DNA of 64,000 nucleotides from Epiperipatus broadwayi (lineage: Eukaryota; Onychophora; Udeonychophora; Euonychophora; Peripatidae), in assembly GCA_028023455.1 (NCBI GenBank), contig JAQFVV010000152.1, positions 2,854,001-2,918,000 of the forward strand, in the 5' to 3' direction. The number at the start of each line of letters is the position of its first letter. The stretch's first letter is position 1. A model generated the notes under the pieces. It worked only from the letters and a program-made list of their open reading frames with translations, was not told the DNA's origin and made no database searches. The position numbers were made by a program, and so were the translations under genes. Of the stretch, positions 1 through 11,131 are shown piece by piece.

Positions 1-1362
1 TCTTTCTCCATTATAACTTTTACATAATTTTTTCTTTATGATATACGCATCTTAATTTTTCCATAGAGAAGAATAAAAAAACTTCGGAGTAGCCTTTTAA
101 AATTGTGCGTCATAATTTTTCCTGACGGCAAATAACTTTTCTTTTAAGTTTTCGGTATAATGTCCAAATTATATTTATCTGAGTTCTAATGATTTTCTGG
201 TTGATCACAAATAAACTGTATTCAAGGCACTTTACAATTATTTTTACTTTATCAATACTTTTAGGTACTTTTTTCTGTAGTATTTCCATTTTTACTGCAA
301 GGTTTCGGCTAAACTTGAATAAAAATCCTGGTAAGAAATCTTTTAAATTAGCCTTCCATTTAAAGGCAGTTCAAAATATATTTTAAAACAAAACTTTTAA
401 AATAAATACAAAATTTTTTAAAATTATAACACTTCTAGCTTACGATCTTATACAGCTAAAAAATATGTTCCTCCTTCCTTTACTTACACATTCCTTCTCC
501 TGCTCCGTCTAATTCCTATATTTCATCTGCTAAATTACCTCCGTTGATTGGTTAATGACTTTTTTAGCGCGAATAAATTTACACATTTTTAGTTTTATAA
601 TAGATTAAACTTTTTAAAATAAGAATTTATGACGTCATGTTTTAAAATATTATTTAGAATAGTATTTTTAAACTCAATTATAGTTTTATCAAAATCATTT
701 AAACTTTAAAACAATTATTAAAATAACATTTAATATTTCAACTTTTACTTTAACGATAGATAGCAATTACATTTAGTTTTATAATTCACAAACTTTATTA
801 TTATATTCTAACAAGCGTGTGTGTGAAGGTATATAATATACAGTCACATGATTACTAACTTTATCAGATGATTTTTTTTTTTAATTTACGTCTCGGTCTA
901 AATTACCAAAACTGATATATTTTATAAAAATTTGGAAAATAATTTAAAATGTAGAACTAAATATAATTCTCACCATCCCAAAGTTTATTTTAAAATATAT
1001 TAGATTAAATTTGAATATTAATTATAATTATAATATTACATATATCGTTTATTTAATTTATTAGTTTTAAAACATTACAATTGAATTGTTTAATATACTT
1101 TTAACTATTTATAGCTGTATTATTTTATATGGCCAGCTTTTACAACCATAAGCAAGGATATAATTAAGCTTTATTTAACTGTTCTTTTTTTTAAAATAAT
1201 CCATTACACTTTTATATACCAGGTATTTTTCAGCCTTAAATTGTACTATAAAATCTAATCGATCATACAATTATCAATATATTACACAAACGTATTTTAA
1301 AATTTAAAATTTTTTAGCAATTGACCATTCTACCTTATTATGACCTATAGATAAGGGCACAA
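1..1362. other. AT-rich flank, no gene seen
   Basis: Very AT-rich sequence with short A and T runs and frequent stops in all frames. The only open frame of note is a 65-residue hydrophobic stretch at 189-386 that resembles nothing I know. A CRE-like octamer TGACGTCA lies near 630, and a second one near 5162. Neither sits next to a recognisable gene. Confidence 0.6.
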
Positions 1363-1384
1363 TATATATATATATATATATATA
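1363..1384. repeat. (TA)n microsatellite
   Basis: Uninterrupted TA dinucleotides directly abut the 3' end of the minus-strand LINE remnant that follows. TA tracts of this kind border several mobile elements in the window. Confidence 0.9.
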
Positions 1385-1385
1385 A

Positions 1386-2560
1386 TATTAATCCACTGCA
1401 GGATGAAAATCTCCAAGTTTAATCCAGTTTCTCTCTTCTCTGTATCTACCAGCAAACTTCCTTATTTCATTCAATTTTCTCACTTGTAGTTTTTAGGTCT
1501 TTACAATCTCGTGGGATCCAATTTAAAACTTCAACTGTCCATCTATTGTCCATTCCTTCTCCATTTCGGTCTCTTACTTCTTTCAATAATATCAGTGATA
1601 TCTGTTTGTTTTCTCATGGTATTTCATTTCTCTTCTTGTTACTCCTAACATACATTTTCTCATACTTTATTGAATGCTCTGAAGTCTATAATACTCTTGA
1701 CTGTCAAGTTTCTAAGTTTAAATCTGACAATAAAAATGGCTAAACATATAATGACATTTCCTTTAATACTAAATTATTTCTACTAAAAGCATTCTTATCT
1801 ATTCATTATGTTTTCATCTATATTTTCTTCTGAGAAAGTCTATTGAACATTATTTTAATATTTTTAGTATTTATCTTTAGTCCTATTTTTTCACTTTCAT
1901 CTGATAACTCTTGTAACTTTTCAATTCTTGTAAGTTTTCATGAAGCTCTGAAGCATTATTTTCATAGTAATCACTCTAAATAATTTAAATTCCCATTTTC
2001 TTTTATAAAGTACTTAAGATGTAGAATTGCTATAAAAAGTTTTGGAAATATGGAACTGTCCTTCTTGATATCACTATATAATCTAATCACTGCTGTTACA
2101 TATTTTGATAATTTAAAGCTTTAATCACTGTAGAAATGCTTATCAGATTTAAATATCTTTATATGATTTACAATTCCAAAGCAATAGTGATAAGTCATAT
2201 TCATCAGTCCTTTCTATAACTCAGTATTTGGATGATGTACGGGATTAAAACCACTTTTAAATCCAGATTATTCTTTTGCTTGGTTTAATCCAAAATTCAC
2301 TATAGACGAGTTATAATTATCTTGGTAAAGAGTTTGTATAGAATTATAGAAGACTAAATCGGTAGTTTTTAATATATTTTTAAAATGTCCTTTACCACTG
2401 TCTTTTTCCAAACATTTGGTACATCTTTAATATTTAGACATTTGATATATAGCTTTGCCAACAATTTTTTTTTCTTTACTTGATTCTTTTAAAATATTAA
2501 TAATTTCATCATTTTATGAAAGTTTTTTTCTTCTTCATAGATTTAATTGCAATATATATA
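1386..2560 (-). pseudogene. Decayed non-LTR retrotransposon (RT domain and 3' tail)
   Basis: Read on the minus strand, conceptual translation across many stops and frameshifts gives the palm of an endonuclease-reverse transcriptase LINE. Near 2380-2230 it reads YKLFTKIIITRL followed by a stretch like the family's 'QAGFR.GFST..H'. Near 1930 it reads LHENLQELKS, then MLGVTRREMKYHE near 1640, DITDIIERSK near 1590 and PKWRRNGQ just after. The end resembles 'W..LGDFHPAVD' immediately before the TA tract at 1363. That order is the usual thumb-to-tail layout of the LINE group found in many invertebrates with a 'KW.WAGH.AR' tail motif. The 5' half, including the endonuclease, is not recognisable. The copy is old and inactive. 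The clade is not assigned. Confidence 0.6.
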
Positions 2561-2848
2561 TATAGTACCATTTACATATATATGGTGTGAGCATTGGGTA
2601 AGATTTAAAAGCTAAAAGAAGTAAAATTTGTAAATCGTCAGTGGATGCAATTTAGTTTTTATTTATTAGTATAATTTTATTTTTGGATATGGACAATTAA
2701 AGTTATTTGTGTTTGATATTATTTATTTAATTGAAGCAAAGTTAAAATTAGAGGGAATGGAAACACAGATTGCTAACCCGGATAGACAAAAGAAAGTGAT
2801 TAAACTCTAAGTCATGTTCTTAACGATAATTAAAGATGCTAAAATAAT

Positions 2849-3160
2849 TTATAAAAACGAGAACTTTATATCATGAAAGCAAAAAGGAATGTAGAACATT
2901 ATCGACTTGTATCTTCGTAACAAAACAAAGGATAAGAAGATATGTGCAGAGATTTCAAACTGCTTGTAGATATAAAAGTAGCGGACAAGTTTAGAGAAGG
3001 GTCTTTTCCAGTATTTGTTTGGCTGTTTCTTGTATGCAGCATTTTCGAAAACGTAATAAAATACTTCATCCAGAACTTCTATGCTAAACCTATTCACCAT
3101 GTGTGAGTAGAAACCAGCGCGTTTGCTGACACCTCTCACAAAAGTCACCAAAAGCTTCAA
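2849..3160 (-). other. Unrecognised 103-codon open frame
   Basis: An open minus-strand frame of 103 codons beginning MKLLVTFVRGVSKRAGF lies in a stretch slightly richer in G+C than its surroundings. The protein would be basic and aromatic-rich with a hydrophobic C-terminus. I recognise no domain, and no convincing splice sites or neighbouring exons frame it. It may be a chance frame or the remnant of a mobile element. Confidence 0.15.
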
Positions 3161-5364
3161 CTCTAGTCTTATCCTAAGTATGAATCAGAAATAGGAAAGT
3201 GTTACCAGAATGAAGTCATAATTAATTACAGAATCCTTCGTAAAAGGACCAGGTCTAACACAATAATTAATAATCTATGTAAAACCGAGGAACTTACCAG
3301 TAAGTCATTAGCCTTATCAAAATATTTGCAAACTAAATTTAAATGATAAATTCCTAATCTGGACCAAAGATAAAAGAGACATTTGCAGTTTTATTCTTCA
3401 AAGTGAACTGTGTGAATTAATTGATTAATATTGTTATCTGAGTATGTGTGTTCGTTCCAGTTTTATAAATAATTCGTAATAATTGTTTAAATATTTAAAG
3501 TGTCTTAATAAAACTTACCATTAATATAAACCATTCATTGTATGTTCATAATTTTAGTTTATTAGATTTATTGTTAAGAAATATATAAATCACCTGTGTC
3601 AATATGCTTGTTTAATTCAATTTAAAACTTGTTGATTATCCGGGCGCCATATTGAATTTTTATAAATCTAACTTGAGATACAATTTTCACAATAACTTCT
3701 GTTTTAATAATGTTAGAGCAAAAAACTTTACATTGATAGAAACTAGAAAAACCAAGGAAAACAATAAGGCTAAGACAAATAGTGATTACCATTTAAAAAA
3801 TAAGGAAAAAAAGAAATTTCAATATCCGACATAATTATTACTTTATTGTTTGTTCATAATTTCTAATTTATTATTAATTAAGTTTAAATTACATCTTCAT
3901 TGATAATTTCTTTGTATTCCTCACAAAATTCTATTTCAAACCATATATAATACTTCTTATCTGAGATAATCTATAACTTCAGAATCTCCAAAACTATTCG
4001 CATAAGAATTCTTCATTTTTATCTTGTAACCCAAAAGTTAACAAATCTCAAAGGCATCTATAAGAAAAAGATTCATCCTAATAATAGATACAAAACAAAT
4101 CATTTCCAGAAGGTGCATTACATTTGTCATCATAACAATTGGCTTCTTGTCTATCTAAAACTAGAAATCGTAGGCTACTGTCTGTATCACTGATAAAATG
4201 AGATTCTTCTCTTTATTTTATATTTTTTGTGTACATCAGTGATGTTTATATTCTTTATGCACACCAGTGATGCTATCTTGTTATATTTATTGTTCCGCAG
4301 GGATATAATTTATTTGTATATAGATCATTTGCTAGCTATAGATTTGAAAATAATGTGGTGCGAGGTGTTAAAACTACTGACTCCACAGCGAGAGTATCAA
4401 GGCATAGGCAAGAATCAGAATTTGATTCTTTGCCTGCATGCAATTCCATGTGGTATATGCATATTGTGGATACCACTACACACACACAATTTGAAATCTC
4501 TTTGTTTTAAGTGTTTATAATTTCACTATTGATAATTGGTCGTAAAATTTGCATTGCACTGCTCTATATATGTAAATCATTACTGTTATACAAACACAAA
4601 CATGCAAACACATTAATAAATTATTAAATCTTTTGAGAATCATTGTGTCTATAAAATAAGGTTGTCTCAAATTTGGATCAGAGACCCAAAATTACACTGT
4701 ACAAAACCACTTTGGTTATATTTGAATATAAATTTATATACTGCATAATAAAGAGCAAAAATGATTTAAAATTATATAATTTTTATACTACACATACGCA
4801 CCAATACAGACAAATTAATAAATTATACCATTTATTAAATAATCAAAAAATATTCAAATAATTAAAAAATTAAAATTGAATACTTATGACCGATATTCAA
4901 TGATTATGTTTATCTCACATTGAAAGCCTGGAAATGCAAATTAGCAGCATATTTTTAATCCATTTTATTAACTAATAAGGCCTTTAAAGATTTTATGCCT
5001 TTATTGTCCTCATGTAAACTAGTAAACTGACCAGAAAAGAAAAAAAATTAAATGCACCTATTAATAAAAGTATTAATAAAAAATTCAATTTTTATCCCAT
5101 TTCAAATTGTGATACATCATTTTAAGGATGGAATTAAGCAGCAACGAATGCTGGGATTTCTGTTGACGTCATGCTTATAGTTTTCGCGCAATTTAAAAAA
5201 GAAAATAAAATTTCAACGGATCAGCTATTACATATGCATAACGCGCTGTAACTGCTCAACATGTTTTAATAATTAAGCCCAGGTAAAATTCATATAAAAG
5301 CTTAAAGTGATTAAGAATCAAAATCCTGATCTTTTAGTTATTTACTGCAAATGTATGCGACGAG
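3161..5364. other. Intergenic, no gene seen
   Basis: AT-rich sequence with no recognisable coding region. A 97-codon frame at 4227-4520 and a 62-codon frame at 4673-4861 have low-complexity, hydrophobic or basic composition and resemble no known protein. They are most likely chance frames. Short duplications of a 'CA(C)CAGTGATG' motif occur near 4235-4270. Confidence 0.5.
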
Positions 5365-5475
5365 AATTAGTGAGTCTACAGATTCTGGCACCCTCTTAAA
5401 TAAATTAAAATTTATTCCACTAGCAATTCGAATCATAATAAATATTAGGTCAGTTAATCAGAAAATATAACTGTT
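5365..5475 (-). repeat. Old dispersed repeat, related to 15115-15200
   Basis: The reverse complement of this stretch, from TTTTCTGATTAACTG to GGGTGCCAGAATC, matches a plus-strand stretch at about 15115-15200 with the same two end motifs in the same order. The spacing is similar and the middle has diverged. This is an old interspersed repeat of unknown class. Confidence 0.5.
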
Positions 5476-6194
5476 CTTGAAATATCCAAACTCAACTCAT
5501 ACATAAACGGAATTTTTTTTTAAAAATAGTTTGATTAACTAGCACTTCAGTGTGTAAAATAAGACCTAATCTACCGGAAAATGGTATACAAGCACACATT
5601 AAGTAACTACAGTTTTAAAGTATATGAAATATAATTGGAAGGAGACTAAACTCCATCTTGTTATAAATATACACATTCATCTTTACAACAACAAACCATA
5701 ATGAATAGATGGTTTGTTATATTCTTTATCTTTTTCTAACATAAAGAAGGTGAATGTCTTTATTTATTCATGGCAAGAGGGAATTTAGTCTACTTCTAAA
5801 TCTATTTAATATATATATATTGTAACGGTCAGGTTTGTACATTTGCTCAACAGACTGAGAGTCCAAGCCAGAGAACCAAAAGCTGACCAAGTCGGGATAG
5901 TAATATCCTACGTCTGATCATACCTCAACCCTCTCACTCATGCTTCCAAGTTAACCCATTGCGAATGACATGCCTGAGGTTACACTCGATATCTCTTTGA
6001 TCGCGTTCCAGCAATAGCAAAGCAGTAAAACATGAGACATTCCCCCCTTATTACATATTCTATTATATACCTTAACTAGTGATTCATAAGATAATGAGCA
6101 AGCAATGAGACTGAGACAAATTTATATTTCATAAATTTAATATAACAATAAATACTCAAGCATAGTAGGTTGTGTACAGCTAGCTCACACGCAG

Positions 6195-6335
6195 GTGAGT
6201 GGATTCTCAGGGTTATAAATAATAATACAAAGCAATGAATGCATGCTCAGAGTTATAAAACAATATTATTACAAAGCATTGAGTATGTTTTCTCAGGGTA
6301 TAAAATGATATTACAAAACAATAGACTCTTAGTAA
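6195..6335. repeat. Minisatellite, about 48-50 bp period
   Basis: Three imperfect tandem copies begin with TTCTCAGGGTTATAA, GCTCAGAGTTATAA and TCTCAGGGTATAA. Each continues through 'ATTACAAA.CAAT.GA'. Confidence 0.65.
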
Positions 6336-7204
6336 GCTTATGTCACCTTTCATGTTGTAATTCATGCCATGTTTTATATGTTTGAAATCGGTTATAGTTA
6401 GCTAGAGTAATCGAGTTGATGGATAAATGCTAGATATTACTAATACGTTGAAGATTATATCATTGTTGCTAAGTTTAAAATATTATAATGACTAAGTTTA
6501 AGATTATATTATAAATATATTCAAAATCATATTATAGATATTTGCGTGATATAATATTGTTATACAGATAAACGCATTAACTCAGATTCTAGGTCGGATC
6601 AAAGCCGAAGTCACTTTCTAGGGAAACTGAACTGAGATGTGGTGGCAGGGGAACGTCAGATTCTAGTGCGTTAGAAACTATACTATCAGATAAGTGCGGC
6701 TCGAATGCATTCTTAATGGGGTTTATTACCTAGTAAACGGTTCCCTAACCGATCTGCTTGCTACAATGGAAGAGGCCTTTTTATTAAGAACAGAAGATTG
6801 GCTTATGAGCCCTTTGGAAACGCTTTGGTTTCGTTATACAAGAATAAATGTCACATTTGCCTAAACTTGCGAGGCGTGACTTGACAAAATACGAAGAACT
6901 GTCGCAGTGGCCTCAACTTTCGAGGTGTGCCTGGACGTGGAACAATCTTGAGATAGGCCATTATAGACATAGCAAGTAGATATGCATTTTTATGCAAATT
7001 AGCAATACATTCGCAACGCTAAATTAATATTTAATAAATTTTATTACGCCAAAATCTTAGCTTCTTCAGTACTACTACCACCGGTCAGTTCATAAATGAG
7101 CTTATTAAATTATGCGCTAAAGGCGATAATGAGAATCTGATTTAAGGTTTTCTGTATAGTTACTTATCCTCTAATTAAACGAAGTTATAGCAAACTGGTT
7201 GTTA

Positions 7205-7690
7205 AATAATAAAATGTAAGTTATAAAATAGCTCACGCAAATTATTGATGTTTAAGTAGATTACACATCTTAAATAATTCGTCAAAATAGATCTTATTAA
7301 TAATGAAAAATGAGTTTTAACTAACGAATGCAAATCTATATTCTAAATAGCTTGCGTGAAATATACTTTTTCAAATAACTGACAAGATACATATTTTAAA
7401 TCACTTACGCAAATATAATTCTTAAATAACTTGGGCAAAATCTGCGTTTTAAATAGCATACGCAATATATACGTTTTAACTAACTTTAGTAAACATTTTC
7501 ATTTTATATAATCTTTAGAAAAGATGCGTTTTAAATAATAGACGCTAAAGATACCTTTTAAATAACTTTAGCGAAACATTTTCATTTTCAATTAACTTGG
7601 GAAAAGATGCGTTTTAAATAATATACACAAATATACATCTTTAAATAAGTTTATCAAAAGATTTTAAATAACTGGTTCGATTCACTCTAG
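7205..7690. repeat. Degenerate minisatellite, about 35-40 bp period
   Basis: Roughly a dozen divergent copies of a unit containing 'TTTTAAATAACTTNCGCAAA' follow each other. The copies differ by substitutions and small indels. The array lies inside the LTR-like block. Confidence 0.6.
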
Positions 7691-8680
7691 CACAAATATA
7701 ATTCAGAAAAGAGTCTTAGCTATATTCTTTATATCACAATATTGATATAATAAAAGTAATTGCTCACTCCCTTCCCCCCAATAATTTATTAACACACCAG
7801 ACTCCGTTCTGATAAAAACACAGCATAAATCAATAAACATGAACTTAAAATATAAGAATTGCATAAAATGATCGATAAGATAATAATTTAGACATAAAAT
7901 TTTATAGTATGGTTTTATAGAAACTAGATGTGTGTGATTATTTAAATTATTAATGATCAACGCCTACTTAATGTTATTAATGATCAAGCAAGAATTGAGT
8001 GTGTTCCAAGATTTAAACCATTTTACGATAAACATTTTAGTGGAACATTTAGAAATATTATAAATTATGTGATTTATTTAGCTAGCTTTCATTTAGTATA
8101 CGTTTTAGTTAGGAAATGTAATATTTTGTAGAAAGGATTTACCGGAAAGTCTTTAAGGCCTTGTTCATTGCGCTTCTCTTTATATTCAGTCAGGCTGGGC
8201 TTCTCTTAGGTTTTAGTCTGGATGTAACTTCGTGAATTTATCTGTGGCAGCTTTCCCCATTTCTCTGGTCAGGAACAATCTGGTCTCTCAGGTACAGGTT
8301 CTTTCTCTTGTGATGGGCATGGTGGAGGTCTTCTTTCATCGGTAGCCGCTCGTGGAAGAGCAAACGGCTGTCTCTGTGTCCTCTAGCCAACGGTCATTTT
8401 ATAGCAGCTTGGATGATGATTTTTTTTTAGATTTAGCAGTCTAAACGGCAGGAACAGTTTTCTTAGTTAACTCTGGTCTTCGGAAATAAAATTTGGTAGC
8501 AAGCACAAATTTCTCAGCAACAAAAAAAATTAACACGGATGATGATGGATGGAAGAGAGGTTTTTTTTTTATGCTTATTTTGGACCCTTTTTATATTATA
8601 TTTTTGACAGGTAACCTCCTACTTCTGAGTCTGCCACATCACGAGATGACCAGTTCGAATTAGCCCCTAACCAAATATCC

Positions 8681-9836
8681 AGTTTAGTAAAATATTAAAT
8701 ATAGCTAAATCTGGACTTGGAAAGACTCTATTGTTTTAATTGACTTCGGTTTTAAAAGATATATTTCCAAGCAATTTGTATAGATTTATGCCTGACTGAA
8801 TATTATAATTGGTTATACTTTTTAAATAGGTCAAATTTTGGCCAGAAAGGTTTATTTTTGGAACGAAATGTTAAAACTGATAAAACTTTCTGCTTGTAAT
8901 TTTAAGCAAACAAAAGAATTGAAAATTCTCTAACTTGGAAAATATTCAAAATGAATACTGGCTTAAATAATTATTTAGAAAGAATTTTGAAAAATAAGTA
9001 ATATTATAAATTTAAACTTATTATGCTATGATATAGATAAATGTTAATTATAGTTATGTTTATTCAGTTTTAACAAATCGAACAGACTATGCTCGTATAT
9101 AAATATTTGAGATTGTAATTTTATATTAATGGGACGATTATATACGCACATACTCGCAATATTATAAGCAAAGTTTTTTTAAAATTTAAGAAATACACGC
9201 CATCTGAGTACAACAAATATATACTATTATCAAAGATAATAGGTGAAACAGGTGTAACCGTTTCAATATATATATATGGATGGGTAATATAAATTGCTTT
9301 TGCATTATTGCACCTGACAAACAAGAGAAGTAGTCTTTATTTACTTATTGTATTAACAGTAGTATTAAATCTTAAAATAATCTTATATATAATTAAATCT
9401 GAAAATTAGGTTTGAGATTTAGCTCTATGTTTTAGTAAGTAAAAAAATATCTTTATTGTTATGTATTTAAAACTAATAAATATTTTGATTAAAAAACATA
9501 AATAATTGTTTTTATTCATTTATAATTTATTTATGATGTTCTAAGGTTGCTAATTTATTCTATTTAATTATAAGTTTGAATAATCAGTGGATTTCATATG
9601 GTAATACTATATCCATATTATCAGACTAATTTTTGGATATTGGCTATTTTTCAGTGAGGGAATTAGCCATTACCTTTTAAACTCTTATATCATAAACTAA
9701 TAGCTTGAAATTTAAAAATATCTTTGTTTTGAGCCTAGAGTAAATTACTTCTCTTAAAAGTATATATTGATAATAAAAAGAGAAAGCCATGTGATATTTT
9801 GTTAACTTATTTATTATTATCACTTTTTTTTATCAG
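8681..9836. other. AT-rich sequence upstream of the NUF2-like exon
   Basis: No coding feature is recognised. The last bases form a good 3' splice acceptor: a T-rich tract, CACTTTTTTTTATCAG, ends at 9836, ten bases before the NUF2 start codon. This suggests the transcription start and a 5'-UTR exon lie further upstream, but no promoter can be named. Confidence 0.45.
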
Positions 9837-9846
9837 ATCAAGTAAT

Positions 9847-9954
9847 ATGGCATCTTATGGATTTCCAATTTTGAAGCATGAAGAGATCTTAGTTTTTGTA
9901 AATGAAATATATCCAACTTTAAAATTTACAGAAAATGATCTCAAATGTTTACAG
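9847..9954 (+). CDS. nuf2: NUF2-like kinetochore protein, first coding exon (36 codons)
   Basis: The frame runs from ATG at 9847 to a donor at 9955 (CAG|GTTGGT) and ends in phase 0. The peptide MASYGFPILKHEEILVF followed by an acidic-aromatic stretch and 'FTENDL' matches the N-terminus of NUF2: FP, then the E-I-(V/L)-containing helix, then the L-(T)-ENDL turn of its calponin-homology domain. NUF2 pairs with NDC80/HEC1 in the outer-kinetochore Ndc80 complex and helps attach microtubules during mitosis. The ATG is the first after a likely 3' splice site ending at 9836, so the exon may really begin at 9837 with ten bases of 5' UTR. An upstream in-frame ATG at 9799 would add a hydrophobic peptide not expected in this family, so I reject it. 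The next exon found is nearly 50 kb away. Identification rests on recalled family features, not a search. Confidence 0.75.
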
Positions 9955-10169
9955 GTTGGTATAATTTCAATCTTAATATGCATTATTTACATTTGTGTAG
10001 TTACCAAGACACATATATGTGTGTGGTTGGGTGAGTGGGTATAATAATAAGTGCATTGTTAATAATTTTATGTGTGGACAATAATATATAAAAAAAAGTA
10101 CATTTAAAATTATTTATTCTTTCAAAATCATTTATTAAAGTTTTAAAACATTTTAAAAAAATAAGTGAT

Positions 10170-10480
10170 TTTCACTTAATTTTTTCCCATTATCATCCCT
10201 TGAAATTTAATTCAATTTCTATGATCCATAAAATTTCTCATCATATTACCCCAGCATGCTTCCTTATTTATCCATTCATCTCAGATCTTTTACAATCTTA
10301 TAGAAGCCAGTTTAAATCCTCAACTATCCATTTTTTAACATCTTTTTTAGAAATATATTCAGCCCAACTTCATTTTAGCCTTTTAATGTTTTCATTGATG
10401 TCAATCATACTCTCTTTTCTCACCCATGTATTTCTGTTTTGATCCCACTTTGTTATTCCAAGCACATATTTTTATATATA
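10170..10480 (-). pseudogene. LINE 3' remnant
   Basis: Minus-strand translation gives WVRKESMIDINENIKRLKW and then 'SWAEYISKKD..KW'. This fits the C-terminal 'K..W.WAGH.(A/S)R..D.RW' motif of endonuclease-reverse transcriptase LINEs, the same family as the remnant at 1386-2560. Stops interrupt the frame after 'NW'. Only the last few hundred bases of the element remain. It ends beside the (TA)n tract at about 10490. Confidence 0.55.
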
Positions 10481-10489
10481 TTTTGTTAT

Positions 10490-10570
10490 ATATATATATA
10501 TATTGGATAAAGTGGATGATTGTAGGGAGCTTGAAAGTCTGGGTTCAAACCCCCTTAATTATATCTAGGT
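10490..10570 (+). repeat. tRNA-like SINE head
   Basis: After a TA tract, TGGATAAAGTGG resembles a pol III A box. About 35 bases later GGGTTCAAACCCCC is a near-perfect B box with a self-complementary T-arm. No full cloverleaf with a 7-bp acceptor stem is evident, so a tRNA-derived SINE head is likelier than a tRNA gene. Confidence 0.45.
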
Positions 10571-10636
10571 TAAATATATACATTATATTTGTATTTCTAT
10601 ATATACATATGTGTAATAATGTTCAAGGCTAAATGG

Positions 10637-10730
10637 GTTTATACATAATCATTAAAATCAGTCTTAAGTTGAGATTGTTATTGATATTGGGATTGTCTAA
10701 GTGTTAGCTGATTTTAATGATTACATATGT
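10637..10730. repeat. Short inverted repeat
   Basis: TACATAATCATTAAAATCAG near 10641 is matched by its near reverse complement CTGATTTTAATGATTACAT near 10708. The two 20-base arms are separated by about 50 bases. Confidence 0.7.
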
Positions 10731-10744
10731 ATATATTGCAATGG

Positions 10745-11131
10745 TATGGAAAATTTGGGTGAACCTGGGGTGATGGTCCTCATCATCATCAATCCCAGTT
10801 AATGAACTAATCTAAACTTAAATTTACAAATAATATGAGCACCCAGCATTATAGATTAGTAATCATTCAACATCATGAATGATCAAAAAATAAAATAAAC
10901 AGTCACTCTTGTGACTGAATTTGAAATGGGTCTACTATAGACCAGGCTAATTATTTTGCCCTTGCCAAACTTAGGGCAGCAATATAACATAATAATTTGG
11001 ATGCACATACTTAAAAGTGCTAATCCATAAGAATATAACAATAAAAAAATAATAATCCTGGAATACTAAAACATGCTGATCGTCATCAATGCTCTTGCCA
11101 CTTAGTACCATTAATGTACTGGCCAACTATA
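10745..11131 (-). repeat. SINE-like repeat, minus copy
   Basis: The reverse complement runs from AGTTTATAGTTGGCCAGTAC through GATCAGCATGTTTTA, GGCAAGGGCAAAATAATTAG and CCTGGTCTA. Near the end it has GATGATGATGAGGA. The same modules occur in the same order in the plus-strand copy at 55905-56200. The inner GGCAAAGGCTCAATGGTTAG of the other copy resembles a pol III A box, pointing to a tRNA-related SINE. Confidence 0.6.

Larger units (their letters stand above)
5821..8680 (+). mobile_element. LTR-element-like region beginning TGTAACGG
   Basis: A (TA)n tract ends at 5820 and TGTAACGGTCAGG begins immediately. The same kind of TGTAAC start next to TA repeats recurs at 33594, 45080, 50583 and, on the minus strand, 56474. 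The block to about 8680 is more complex and GC-richer than its flanks. It contains two short direct copies near 6865 and 6915 sharing 'CGAGG.GTG.CT.GAC' and two minisatellites, listed separately. No gag or pol reading frame is visible, and I could not find a matching 3' end. I infer an LTR-element fragment or a non-autonomous derivative, with low certainty about its extent. Confidence 0.35.

Noticed and set aside
7205-7690. A CRISPR array, because of regularly spaced similar units.
   Set aside because: The units are adjacent and degenerate without unique spacers, and the DNA is clearly animal-type.
9799-10044. An 81-codon frame starting at 9799 as the NUF2 start.
   Set aside because: The first 16 residues are hydrophobic and cross a likely splice acceptor at 9836. 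The frame also reads through the donor at 9955 into intron.
10490-10570. A functional tRNA gene.
   Set aside because: A and B boxes are present but no full cloverleaf forms, and the site abuts LINE and TA repeats. Annotated as a SINE head instead.
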